Made by a program: the position numbers and the translations under genes. Positions 49,601 to 59,481 of a DNA stretch of 64,000 bases are shown in pieces; within the stretch, counting starts at the first letter, position 1, and every line of letters starts with the position of its first letter. The notes beneath the pieces were generated by a model. The model saw only the letters and a list, made by a program, of their open reading frames with translations. It was not told the DNA's origin and ran no database searches. Source of the DNA: Thunnus maccoyii (lineage: Eukaryota > Chordata > Actinopteri > Scombriformes > Scombridae). The stretch is taken from positions 19,452,001-19,516,000 of the forward strand of contig NC_056550.1 of assembly GCF_910596095.1 (NCBI RefSeq), written 5' to 3'.

Positions 49601-50859
49601 TTTCAGAGTAGAAACATTACATTTTCATGCTATTTTCTCAGATTTTTTGGAATTTAATGTAATAGAGCTGCAACAATTAGTTGATTCATCGATAAATTGA
49701 CAACCATTACATTAATTGCCAAAAGCTTTGATAACTGATTAATTGTTTGGAGTCATTTTTTTAAGAAAAAAAATCCAAATTCTCAGATTCCAGCAGCTCA
49801 AATGTGAATCATTTCTGGTTTCTTTAGTCCTCTATGATAATAAACTGAATATCTTCAAGTTGGACTGTTGATCAAGACAAAACAAGACATTTAAGGTTAC
49901 GTCTTGGGCTTTGGGAAACAGCACTCCACATTTAAACTAAACAATTTATAGATAAAAGTAATTGGCAGATTAATCGATAATGAATATATAGTTAGTTGCA
50001 GCCCTAGTTTATAATGTAGCTATGGAAAACAAGTTAAGAAAGGCTGCTTGGCTGACTAAATGGGATCACTACAACAAACTGAAGCAGTTACACAACCCCA
50101 CGCTACTGTCATCCATCATCCACCAGATTAATATCCCTGCCTAGAAGTGTTGTAGGATGACCAAATCTATACATCTGAACAACAGTTGTGTTTAACTGTA
50201 TTCGTTTTAACCACCTGGAAAAAAGAAAGTAAAATTATAAATGTCTTCACCATCACCACATCATGTGTACAGTGATTATATGACCAGCTGACAATAAAGT
50301 GTCTCAGTTTTTATTAGGCTAAGTCCAGTTTATTACTCTCGCATTGACTCACCTGTCTCGACACCACCTTAGTATTTGAAATGATCATGAAAACCATAAA
50401 AAAAATGCCATAAAAGACGTGATTATACTAATTGATTTTTGTACACAACACATGAACCCTGCGTACTGAAGGCGTTTGTTTTGTTGACATCGTGTCATGT
50501 CTCTGGACGACAACATTTAACCTTCAGTACTAGTAGCATCTACTTAATGTGGATAAAACATATTCAGTGTTGTTTTTGGACATACGTTGCTTTAAGTGTT
50601 ATGATAATAAATAAGCTACTGCTGAATAAGTGCTCGACAGTAGCACTGTGACTTGTAAATAAGCCTTTTCTAGACATCACGAAATAATTAATGAAAACCC
50701 GACTAGCTCGTGTGTGATTGGTGCCTCTGAGTGTGCTTTCCGTCTGTATTCAGCCACTGCCTATGACTTACCGGATTTCGGTGGAAATCGATAGGCCGAG
50801 TTGGCCTGGATATCGATATCCTCAACTCCAGCGATTCGGCGACTCAGGATGGAGCCCAT
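43602..50859 (-). CDS. mgrn1: Mahogunin RING finger 1, E3 ubiquitin ligase (16 coding exons)
   Basis: MGRN1 is a cytosolic and endosomal E3 ligase that ubiquitinates TSG101 and affects melanocortin-receptor signalling and pigmentation. Exons (5' to 3' of the gene): 50772-50859, 49168-49286, 48896-48984, 48658-48804, 47797-47914, 47591-47657, 47354-47397, 47211-47258, 46441-46509, 46170-46329, 45969-46078, 45159-45373, 44771-44882, 44637-44682, 44433-44537, 43602-43714. All are in frame, giving 549 residues (human about 552). The N-terminus [11 protein letters not shown] has a myristoylation-like glycine. The RING is C3HC4: C276, C279, C291, H293, C297, C300, C311, C314. A TSG101-binding PSAP is at 382-385. 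The sequence matches MGRN1, not the paralogue RNF157. Exons 5, 9 and 15-16 have alternative splice choices described separately. An alternative tail exon is at 43953-43998. Confidence 0.93.
43953..43998 (-). other. mgrn1: Alternative C-terminal exon of mgrn1
   Basis: It lies between the last two coding exons, with a good acceptor (tttgggcag) and donor (gtatgt). Joined to the exon ending at 44433, it reads [13 protein letters not shown] and then stops at 43958-43960, giving a protein of about 525 residues. At 46 nt it is not a multiple of three, so inclusion replaces the 37-residue tail encoded by 43602-43714. Mammalian MGRN1 has isoforms with different C-termini, which supports this as a real exon. 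Confidence 0.6.
45674..45932. mobile_element. Truncated AGGGCTGCAAC-type MITE in mgrn1 intron 11
   Basis: It begins AGGGCTGCAACTAAC and carries the motifs typical of this fish hAT-like MITE: repeated ATTAATTGATTAG, a TTTTGTCC block, AAAGATATTC, and GAGAAGCTGGAACCAGAGAA. The right terminus is missing. The same family, inverted, occurs at 49664-50006. It ends about 36 bases from the 5' splice site of exon 11. Confidence 0.7.
46330..46440 (-). other. mgrn1: mgrn1 intron 9: 111 nt, open in frame, weak donor
   Basis: The intron between the exon ending ...NNQETK and the RING exon is 37 codons long and has no stop in the mgrn1 frame. Its annotated donor is AAG|gtttca, a weak site. A better donor GCT|gtaaac lies 42 nt further in (exon end 46399) and would add 14 residues ([14 protein letters not shown]) in frame. 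Full retention would add 37 residues just before the RING. Confidence 0.5.
49664..50006. mobile_element. AGAGCTGCAAC...GTTGCAGCCCT MITE in mgrn1 intron 1
   Basis: Both termini are present as inverted repeats around AT-rich subterminal ATTAATCGATAA-type repeats, with no coding capacity. It is the same family as 45674-45932 but oppositely oriented. This is a hAT-like MITE widespread in teleosts (family from memory). Confidence 0.75.
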
Positions 50860-51200
50860 CTTCCTCTGTTGGGTGTTAGCTACAATTAGCTAGCAAACTG
50901 GCAGCTAACAGCTCCGATTAACTGCCTTCAACGGACACTAACGCCAAAACAGGGATAGCGTCAACAAAAAAGATAACCGTTCTGGTTAATTTAACATCTT
51001 ACACGTTCAGTTTGTCGGTAGTTATGTTGTAAATGTTAAGGGCAAACAGATCGAAACGAGCTGTTGTTGTTGTGTCAGCGCTGTGCTAACGTAGCAGGGA
51101 GGCAACCTGATTGGCTGCCTCCAGAGGTTAGGGGGGTTTGTTCTGTTGTCAGCGCACCGCCCGCCGGGGAGCACGGAGCTAAAGGAGTCAAAGCAGAGGG
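50772..51200 (-). promoter_or_regulatory. mgrn1: mgrn1 5' UTR and CpG-rich promoter region
   Basis: The sequence upstream of the mgrn1 start codon is enriched in CpG and GCTAAC/TTAGC words and lacks a TATA box near the ATG. It directs transcription away from cdip1. The start of transcription cannot be read. Confidence 0.4.
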
Positions 51201-52954
51201 TATGTTGGTTTTAGGAAGTCTGAGTGACAAAGTAGATGCAGTCCAGCAGGCCACCACAAAACAATAAAATGATAAGATAACAGGTAATAATAATAAAATC
51301 ATAATCATAAATAGATAGATAACTAGGTAGATAGATGGTTTGACGAATGTAATGTTGCAGTTCCCCACTGTGGCCACTGGAGGGTAGTGAGCACTTCTAA
51401 TACACAGATCCAGTTCCACCTAGCAACAAGACAAAAACAATACCGCAAGGAAGTATGTTAAAGGACGGATTCACAGTTTTCAAGTCTTTCTTAAAACAAT
51501 AGTCGGGTGCCCAAATAAGCATTGAAATAGGTTTTTCTTTCAAGTCCAAGGAATCACAAAGAGGGAATTTGATGCTAAAAAGACTGTAAATGTGGCAGAT
51601 ATCCACTTGATATGCCTATCTAAAAGTGCTGAAGCCTCATATAAGCTTCAGATAAACTTTTAAATACATTTTTGCACAAAATAACTGTGGGGACACACTG
51701 TGGATTTTGGCTCCCATCAAGGGGATCTTTTAGCAGCCAGTATAAATAGGAAGTGCTTTGAGAGGCTGGTCCTAAGACACATTAAATCTTCACTTCCACC
51801 CACCCTGGACCAACACCAGTTTGCCTACAGAGCCAAAAGGTCAACAGAGGATGCCATCAGTGCAGCTATCTATACTGTATTGACTCATCTGGAACACCCC
51901 GGGACATATGTGTGGATGCACTTTAGCTCTGCGTTCAACACAATCATCCCCAGCAGAATAGAGACCAAACTGCTTGACCTGGGTGTCAGTCAGCACGCAT
52001 TCAGATGGATTAAGGACTTCTTAACAAACCGACCACGGGTTGTCAGGCTGGGGACCCATCACTCCCCGACCCTGAAACTCAGCACTGGAGCTGCACAGGG
52101 CTGCGTGTCCTTTTCTCTACTCCCTCTATACCTATGACTGTGCACCAACCCACAGCACAAATACAATCATAAAGTTTGCAGATGACACCACTGTTGTAGG
52201 ATTGATACACAATGGCAATGAGTCTGCCTATAGGGATGAGGTCTGCAAACTGTCAGAATGGTGCCCCATCAAAAACCTGGCGCTCAACACCTCCAAAACA
52301 AAGAAGCTGATCATCAGCTTCAGGAAACAGAAAGAGGAACCTGCTCCCTTACACATCAGAGGAGACAAAGTGGAGAAATTGACTACCTTCAAATTCCTTG
52401 ACACACACATCTCCCAGGACCTCACATGGACTGTTAACACAACCTCTCTGGTGAAGAAGGCACAGAAGGACACTGAGGAGAGCTAATGTGTCCCAGCAGC
52501 TGCCGGTGTCCTTCTATCACTGCTCTGTTGAAAGCATACTAACTTATGGCATCTTAGTGTGGTATGCCAGCTGCACTGTAGCTGACAAAAAAGCTCTTCG
52601 GAGTGTCATCAAGTCAGCACAGAAAATCACCAGCACTCAGCTACCTTCACTTGAGATATACAGAGCTCGATGTCTATGTCAGGCCACAAACATCATCAAG
52701 GACTCGTCTCACCCAGGCAACCACCTTTTCACTCTGCTGCCCTCTGGAAGGCGGTACAGGTCTATCAAGACCTGCACTTCCAGACTTCTGAAAAGTTTTT
52801 ACTCAAGTGCCATCAAAGAACTGAACTCTGTTAAATAACTCAGTGCAAGACTATCCAATATCGCCTGGACTAAATGCAATAATGGACTATCCTACAGAAC
52901 TATTTCTGGGACTAAGTGCAATATATTGACTATTTTATCAATTCACATCTTATA

Positions 52955-52963
52955 GTATATATG

Positions 52964-52997
<34 letters not shown>

Positions 52998-53029
52998 TGT
53001 ATGTATGTATGTATGTATGTATGCATGTA

Positions 53030-53069
<40 letters not shown>

Positions 53070-53110
53070 CACATATATATATATATATACACACACACAC
53101 ATATATATAC
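52955..53110. repeat. Compound microsatellite in the LINE 3' region
   Basis: (TATG)n, (TG)n, (TA)n and (AC)n tracts follow one another. The short open frames rich in YVCM and YIHT on both strands are translations of this tract. Confidence 0.9.
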
Positions 53111-53164
53111 ATATGTACCACTGGACAGAAATAAATTTCGTTGTACAGCTGTGCAATGACATTA

Positions 53165-53237
53165 AGGCATTCTATTCTATTCTATTCTATTCTATTCTAT
53201 TCTATTCTATTCTATTCTATTCTATTCTATTCTATTC
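53165..53237. repeat. (TATTC)n 3' tail of the LINE
   Basis: About 14 units of a 5-bp repeat directly follow TTCGTTGTACAGCTGTGCAA, the conserved 3' end of many fish CR1/L2 elements. These elements end in short tandem repeats instead of poly-A. Confidence 0.85.
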
Positions 53238-53315
53238 AGGAGGAATGATTACGGCGAGGAAAATTATTGCAGTACTTAGCGGGACTTAATACTGTGTTCT
53301 AACAAAGTCAATTAA

Positions 53316-54180
53316 ATGATTCCAAAACACTTTTCCTCTTGGAGTGATCTTTATTTGTATAAGTAATTCGAATATGTTTATTATTGCATTTAGAATATGT
53401 GATATCTGGACCTCCAATTAATGGTTTGTGGTTTAAGTTCTTGATATCTTTATACCCAATATGGCTATTCATTAATTGGGACAGAACATCTGGAATACCT
53501 TTAAAAACAGTAGCAAATTCTTGATATGTGATAGAAAAGTTATAAATAAAAAACCATTTCAGTAATAATAATTCTGTTACAGATAGCATAGTAATGTATT
53601 ATATTATGTTTTATGTATTAATATTAGTAATAATATAAATTACAACCTGCCTAAAATAAGTGCATGTTTTCACCATATTATAGCATATTTTGATATTTCA
53701 TAAACACTGATAACAATTGGCAATGTTGCTTCATTTATGACAAATGTATATTCTAAACATTAAATCCTTTGTGACTGACCTTTGACTGGACTTCACAGCA
53801 AGTACTTCCTGTTGGAAGGTTGCATATGGGCATCACATGTGTGGAGTCATGTGATTTCAATTACATGATGTCCCAGGTTTAATTTGACAGCAGTCCTAAT
53901 CATTAGCATTTGGTAGAAAAAGAGAAGAGATGCAATCGAGCTTAGATGTTCCACATTGGGCAGTGTCCCACATTAATTCACCCTATCAAAACATACATCA
54001 TAAATTACATCATCATCACATATATCAGAATCAACAACACCTATGTTCAAAAATATATTGTACTAAGCTAGAAAAAATACATATAATATGCACAATTTTG
54101 TAATATACTTTTTTCAATTTGTTGGGGATAACAAATTTATACGGGAGAAGCTAAGTAATAATACGCATCACTTGTCACCG
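53316..54180. other. AT-rich intergenic DNA between mgrn1 and cdip1
   Basis: No exon, RNA gene or clear repeat was seen. It separates the decayed transposon cluster from the cdip1 promoter. Confidence 0.5.
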
Positions 54181-54190
54181 ATCATAATAA

Positions 54191-54228
54191 TGACGTAAGG
54201 CGGAAGAGGGTCGGAGTTCCTTACGTCA
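54191..54228 (+). promoter_or_regulatory. cdip1: Inverted pair of CRE/ATF sites around an ETS site, cdip1 promoter
   Basis: TGACGTAAGG (54191-54200) and its exact reverse complement CCTTACGTCA (54219-54228) flank an 18-bp spacer containing an ETS core that begins GCGGAAG at 54200. The pair sits about 50 bp before the first cdip1 splice donor, so it should be core promoter or 5' UTR. TGACGTAA is a CREB/ATF/C-EBP-type site. The inverted arrangement is directly visible; binding is inference. Confidence 0.5.
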
Positions 54229-54229
54229 A

Positions 54230-54277
54230 ACAGCTTCAGTTACACCGCGGGCAGGCTGCGTCTCCCCCAAAATCCAG
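54230..54277 (+). other. cdip1: Probable cdip1 non-coding exon 1
   Basis: CpG-rich sequence ends at the donor CCAG|gtaatt. The transcription start is unknown, so the left limit is nominal. Confidence 0.4.
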
Positions 54278-55240
54278 GTAATTTGGCATCCAGCAAACTG
54301 ACACTGCATCATAACACCCGCGAGCAGAATCAACTTGTTATACTGTCAAAAATGTTTAGTCTGTGAACGTGGCTGTTACAGGAATAATCGTCACCGTGTT
54401 GTTTTTGTGCCCGGAATGGCGACGGCAACTAGCTAACAATCACGGCTAGCAGACACGCTTGGCTTCGCTTTAGCTACACAAACACATCCTCTTCTTCCAA
54501 GTTACCTAACCAGCTGAGTGCAAACTAGCAAACACTCGCTGTCAGTCAGTCGTTTTTACTCTGTGATAAGAGCTATTTAAGACAAATAGTCCATAACATC
54601 AATAACGTTAACATCACTCGCAGCTTTAGCCTCCGCCGCTAGCGTACGTTACCTCGTCAATTAACGTTAATAATAATAAACTTTTGTGATAAATAAACGT
54701 CCCGGTTTAAGTTTACATCAGCACTGGTTTTCGCTAGACTAGATTACGTAAACAAGTTATTCATGGTTAGTTGTGCAAGTGGCTTTGAGCTGGATTATCT
54801 GGGAAAGGATTAAAAAAAAAAACATCAGCTAGGTAGCTTGTTGGTTAGCCGAGAAGCGTTAGCGTTCATATAACGTTAGGAGAAATGGCTCCCAGTAAAC
54901 TTTGATGAGGTTGGATTATTTTATAACAAACCAGCGGGATCAAGACGTGTTACTGCGATGATGGTTCACTTAACTTTCAAGTGTTTTCACATTGGTGTCG
55001 CATCGCTGGGTGTTATTTAGCTACATGAGCTCGGGGGACAGTGTAGCTCCATCACAGCCACTAAAGCTACATTTTAATTGTTTTTCTTGGAAATTACAGA
55101 AGAAAATCCACCAGATTGTCAGAAATCCAAGAATCCATGTAGTCATCTCCATCCATAGTCATTTTAAATTATTCTATTTAGCCCATCATAGCAGATGTAC
55201 CTTATTTAAATAATTTTAATAACCTTTTTTCATATTACAG

Positions 55241-55298
55241 GCTTTGGTACATTTGCCAGACTCCTCAAGTGGAATATTTCTTGTCCGAGTAGCACCAG
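55241..55298 (+). other. cdip1: Probable cdip1 non-coding exon 2
   Basis: This 58-nt segment has a good acceptor (pyrimidines then attacag) and donor (CAG|gtaatc). It lies between the CpG-rich block and the coding exon and has no in-frame ATG linked to cdip1. Confidence 0.45.
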
Positions 55299-56791
55299 GT
55301 AATCATTTAATTTCTCCTTCACCAGGTCTTTGTGAGTGATTATACCAGTTGCACATAAGATTGTTTGACGGCCATCATATCATAAAATGTATTTTGTTGT
55401 GTTGGTGAACACTATATCCACAGTATACTGCACATAGTCTCAAAAAATCACCACAGACTGGACTCACAAGTCAATGAGTCTAGTCTGTGTCAGTCTAGCT
55501 TCACTCAACTAGAGACTGAGGACAATCCCAGCTTTTGTTGTTAAAACTGGATGGAAACAATTAAAAACCCTGCATTGCAGAACCAAAGAGCATCATTTCG
55601 GGTAAGGCATGCCCTTGACAAAATGTAAGGGGCATAGGTTTGTTAGCGGCTGTACTCGCTGCCGTTCAAGCAAGTACCTTACATTAAGAAATCCTCAGTA
55701 GATGGTTAGGCGGAAATTTCTGTTTGTCTGATATTGCAAGACTAACCACAGTCAGGCTGCAACACCTCTCTGACACAGACCCAGTGTAATACACACATAC
55801 ACAGCATGGTTAGGTTCATACACAAGTAACACACCCTACACTTTCACACCTCTCTGACATTTTAAAGTGTTCAGTAAATCATCTTTATCCCCACCTGCTT
55901 TGACAGATGAAACAGGAACTGAAAGAGTCTGCCGTTAGAAAAAAAAAACAACAAATGCTTTCAGTCACAAACAACATGTGGTTTCACAGTGCTGTTTTGC
56001 TGTTTTCAGAGTTCCCTGCAGTTCTCTACATTCATGAGATCATGGCAAACAACAGTGCAGACATGACTATAAAATCCTAAGGAAAAATCTAAAATTCCAG
56101 TGTTTTTATTCACTTATTTCCTAAGACATTTGTTGAACATAGCATTCAGCAACAGCATGCATTATTTAGACGGAGAGAAAGCCGTGCTTCCTGCTGAAAC
56201 TTAAGCCCTGACACAGGACAGGGGAGCTCTCACTTGTGTGGTCATGTGTTATTTCTGTCTTCTTATTCAGACCTCTAGAGTAGGATCGTCGTTAACATGA
56301 TTCTTTTGTGAATACCTTTTGTTGTGCTGATGATCATCAGGGTACTCACTCATGTCACGATACTAAACTATGTAAGATTTCACTAATAACTGTTGATTTT
56401 GTCGATCTTAGTAGAGCTCACGTCATCCTTAGATTGAACATATTTATGGATCTCATTGTTTGTTTTTTGTCTTCTGATTTGTAAAGCCTTTTACAACTTT
56501 GGTTTTGAAAATCTCTGTTGTTATGGTAACCGGCAGTACTCCGGGGTAAACCAGGGCGACAAAAAAACAACACTATAAATCACTGTTTCCCATCACTAAG
56601 TAACTAAAATCTCTTCTGCATTTTACTCGCTTCTGAAACTTGTATGTGTGCAGACCGTCAATCAGCCGTTACACCAACTACCTCATCGGCCTCCCTGACT
56701 GTTGTTGGAACATTTTATGACTTGGGAGACGTCTGTGTGAGAGAGTAATGAGCCAGGGGATTTAAACTGTGCATGCTGTTTGTTCTCACAG
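55299..56791 (+). other. cdip1 intron before the coding start
   Basis: No other exon or gene is seen. The acceptor before the coding exon is TTCTCACAG at 56783-56791. Confidence 0.45.
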
Positions 56792-56832
56792 AGTGAAGGT
56801 CCAAAGGAGAGCTGTCCAGACATCCGGCCAGT

Positions 56833-59481
56833 ATGTCCAGTGATCCTCCTCCTCCGTACCCCGGAGGTCCTAGTGCCCCACTCATTGAAGAGAAGAATGG
56901 ACAACCCGGTAAATAAACTAAACAACGGGGATTCTGGTGGTGGATAACAATAAAAATAATAGAGGCCTGTTTAGAACTACTGTTTAAAAAAAATAAATAT
57001 GTATAATGTTAGTGAAACAAAAGGTGACTACAGCCTTGGAACATAATTCATCATTTTCTCCTTTCTTGCAATTTGTCAATTTTGCTTTAAGGACCAGTGT
57101 GTAGGATTTAGGAGGATCTATTGTCAGAAAGTATGTCTTAATTAGTGTATAATCACCTAAAACTAAGAATTGTTGTGTTTTTGTTACCTTAGAATGAGCC
57201 CTTTATATCTACACAGGGAGTGGGTCCTCTTCCACAGAGCCCGCCATGTTGCACCGCTATGTTTCTACAGTAGCCCAGAACGGACAAATCAAACACCGGC
57301 TCTAGAGAGGGCCTTTCATGTTTTTCCACAAGTTTGCAGCCACTGTAGGTTCTCCAACACTCTTGGAAGGGGAGGGCTATTCATTTGGTTACAATCTGCA
57401 ACCTTGCCGCTAGATGCTACTAAATCCTACACACTGGTCCTTTAATCGTTTTGGAAATTGTCAGCACCCAATAGAAATATTTGTGGTTTAAGTATCACCA
57501 TGGAGATTTTTAAAACTTGTACTTCTGATTCACTAACTGAGAAGATCTCATGAAGAAGGGGAATAATGTAGAGTTTGGTCTGGTGTTAATTTGAGACACA
57601 GGACAGTACTGATCTTAGTAAACTGCTCAGATGTCATTAATGTAACACTGGTTGGTATTATAAAGCAGCTTGAATGCATTTAAACCACTTCACAAATAAA
57701 TATTGACAACTTCAAAAGCATAAATTAAAAGCGCCACATGTAAAAAAAATAAATAAATAAATAATAGGCAGTGACCTTGAATGCATGAGTTATAGATGCA
57801 ATTATGTATTATCTACTGATATGTATATTTCCATGTGTTGACTGTACTCAAACCTGTGTATAGCTGTCTTCAGTCCAATGTTTTTCTTTTTTCTGTCTGC
57901 GTTACCTTTCAGAAACAGCTCCTGTAAGAACTGCTCCTCAACAGGGACAGCCGTTGCCTCCAGACTATGGTCCACCACCCTATGAGGCCCCACACTTAGG
58001 CTTTCTCCCCCCACATGTTCCTGGAGAGGGGCCCATGCCCATGCCAATGCCACCACCACCACAAGGTGCTGCAGACTGTCTGCAAATATTTAACAAACTG
58101 ACACACGGCCTCCACATACCCCATAAATCTGCAATAGCTAACGTGTTAGCAAACAATTACTTATTAGCTTTTTTTTGGAGTCATGTTTCTGGGCTCCTGA
58201 TGAATGGTTTTTACTCGTTTTTTGGCTCTGGCTCAGTCCAACAACTCATCAGAAAAACATCTGGGTCTTCAGCTTGTTAACTTTCTTCATCTGCCACTTG
58301 TTTACCTCAATTTGGCCTCTGCTTTAGTTGGTTGGAGGCATAAAACCCAAACAAAGGGCTTCCAACTGTTGGACGCTGCATAGAACTGCAATGTTGGGTG
58401 TTGAGTCTCAGTAGGTTTGGCAGTACTTGTGACTCAATCAATGTCACTATCACTTAATGGACCATTAAGTTTGTGCAAGACATTGATTTAGTTTATTCCT
58501 GTTGTGTCTAACCTCACCACTATGACAGGCTATCACCTTATTAATCAAATTCCTGCTAAAAATCCTAAATATTATGCTTTGATTCATATAAAAATACACA
58601 TAAAATACCTAAAGTCATTATCATTTGTTTCTGTGCAGGTGGCCCCTACCCCCCACCGCCCGGTCACTACCCTCACCCTATTCCAGGACAGATGGGCCCA
58701 GGTCCCAGTCACTTTGTCCACATGGGAGGTCACACAGCGACCGTCCTGGCTCCTCCAGGAGCAGCCACCACTGTGACCGTACTGCAGGGCGAAATGTTCC
58801 AGACTACACCGGTGCAGACTGTGTGTCCGCACTGTCAGCAGGCAATCATCACCCGCATCTCCCACGATGTGGGCCTCATGAACACACTCTTCTGCCTCTT
58901 CTGCTTCTTTGTTGGGTAAGTGGATCACAAGTCAAAAGCCAGGCAGAAAAGAGGCGGCACTACGCTCTGATAGCAGAGGAACATCAGCAAGCTGTATATA
59001 TGCAAAGCGAGTGCTCTTTTATGTGGTGACACATACTAAGTCCTCGCATATTTTGCATACAAAGCTGTCTCTTAGGAAGCCTGTAGCTCACTAAATTCAA
59101 AGCAGGGTAAACAAGCCTGTCCTCAGGCACACAGGAAATTCACAAACTAGAATGTAACTACATTGCTGCTGTCACAGGAGTTATGCTTGCTGACATATTC
59201 TTGACTCCAGATATCTGCATATTCAGACACAAGTTTTTTTTTTTTCTTCCAGTGGAACACTCGCTTCTTCCACAGCAGCAGAATTTAGTTTTCACCACGC
59301 TGACTGCATATAACCATGTGCAGGTGTTTGCAGAACTCATTTATCGTCTGTTCCAAATTTTCATTTCAGGTGTGATCTCGGCTGCTGCTTGATTCCCTGT
59401 CTGATTGATGACCTCAAGGATGTGACACACACCTGCCCTTACTGTAAGGGCTACATTTACACATACAAGCGTATATGCTAA
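56833..59481 (+). CDS. cdip1: Cell death-inducing p53-target protein 1 (LITAF domain)
   Basis: CDIP1 is a p53-induced, late endosome/lysosome-associated membrane protein that promotes TNF-alpha- and ER-stress-linked apoptosis. There are four coding exons: 56833-56908, 57913-58065, 58639-58915 and 59370-59481. All are in frame and GT-AG, giving 205 residues (human about 208). Residues 1 to about 105 are proline-rich with PPPPYP and PPPY motifs (WW/ESCRT-type docking). The C-terminal LITAF/SIMPLE domain has C139-x2-C142, a hydrophobic in-plane membrane segment (about 155-182), and H189-T-C191-P-x-C194, ending YIYTYKRIC. The zinc-binding cysteines are complete. The [12 protein letters not shown] start matches the family. 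The coding exon's acceptor at 56791 implies the non-coding exons upstream. A GGACCAGTGTG MITE sits in the first coding intron. Confidence 0.93.
57092..57443. mobile_element. GGACCAGTGTG MITE in cdip1 intron, reverse orientation
   Basis: The termini GGACCAGTGTGTAGGATTTA and CTAAATCCTACACACTGGTC are perfect inverted repeats flanked by TTTAA on both sides. The interior matches the 8041-8825 copy in reverse, including GTAGCCCAGAACGGAC and ACACCGGCTCTAGAG, but is shorter. No transposase. Confidence 0.8.

Larger units (their letters stand above)
51752..53237 (+). mobile_element. 5'-truncated CR1/L2/Rex1-group LINE, broken RT
   Basis: The reverse-transcriptase-like coding sequence is recognisable in three shifted pieces. 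51752 to about 52110 holds the QFAYR...FSSAFNTI and AAQGCV region. About 52140-52480 holds the IIKFADDTTVVG catalytic motif. About 52488-52838 holds the SILTYG and LLPSGRRYRSIKT thumb/C-terminal region. At least two frameshifts make it non-functional, and the 5' half is absent. The 3' end carries a microsatellite stretch (52955-53110) and ends in (TATTC)n, typical of this LINE group. AGGA at 51748-51751 and 53238-53241 looks like a 4-bp target duplication. No endonuclease domain is present. Confidence 0.85.
51461..53315. mobile_element. Foldback-type MITE split by a LINE insertion
   Basis: The left part (51461 to about 51751) begins AAGGACGGATTCACAG after TTAA. It aligns with the element at 62824-63388, including the block GCTTCAGATAAACTTTTAAA. 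The alignment stops at 51751, where LINE sequence starts, and resumes at about 53238 with AGGAGGAATGATTACGGCG, continuing degenerately to about 53310. The MITE was therefore present before the LINE landed. Confidence 0.7.

Noticed and set aside
43602-50859. Alternative identity RNF157
   Set aside because: N-terminus [18 protein letters not shown] and the RING-flanking [13 protein letters not shown] match MGRN1; RNF157 differs at both places.
51700-52838. Host gene encoding a reverse transcriptase-like protein
   Set aside because: Frame is broken at least twice and ends in a LINE-type (TATTC)n tail; it is a dead retrotransposon copy.
54590-54880. Repeated AACGTTA palindromes in cdip1 intron 1
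   Set aside because: Only a few short copies in CpG-rich 5' DNA; too little to separate from composition.
57954-58280. Extension of the cdip1 proline-rich exon past 58065
   Set aside because: The frame stays open into intron but loses family similarity at the GT donor; the next exon restores the CDIP1 sequence.
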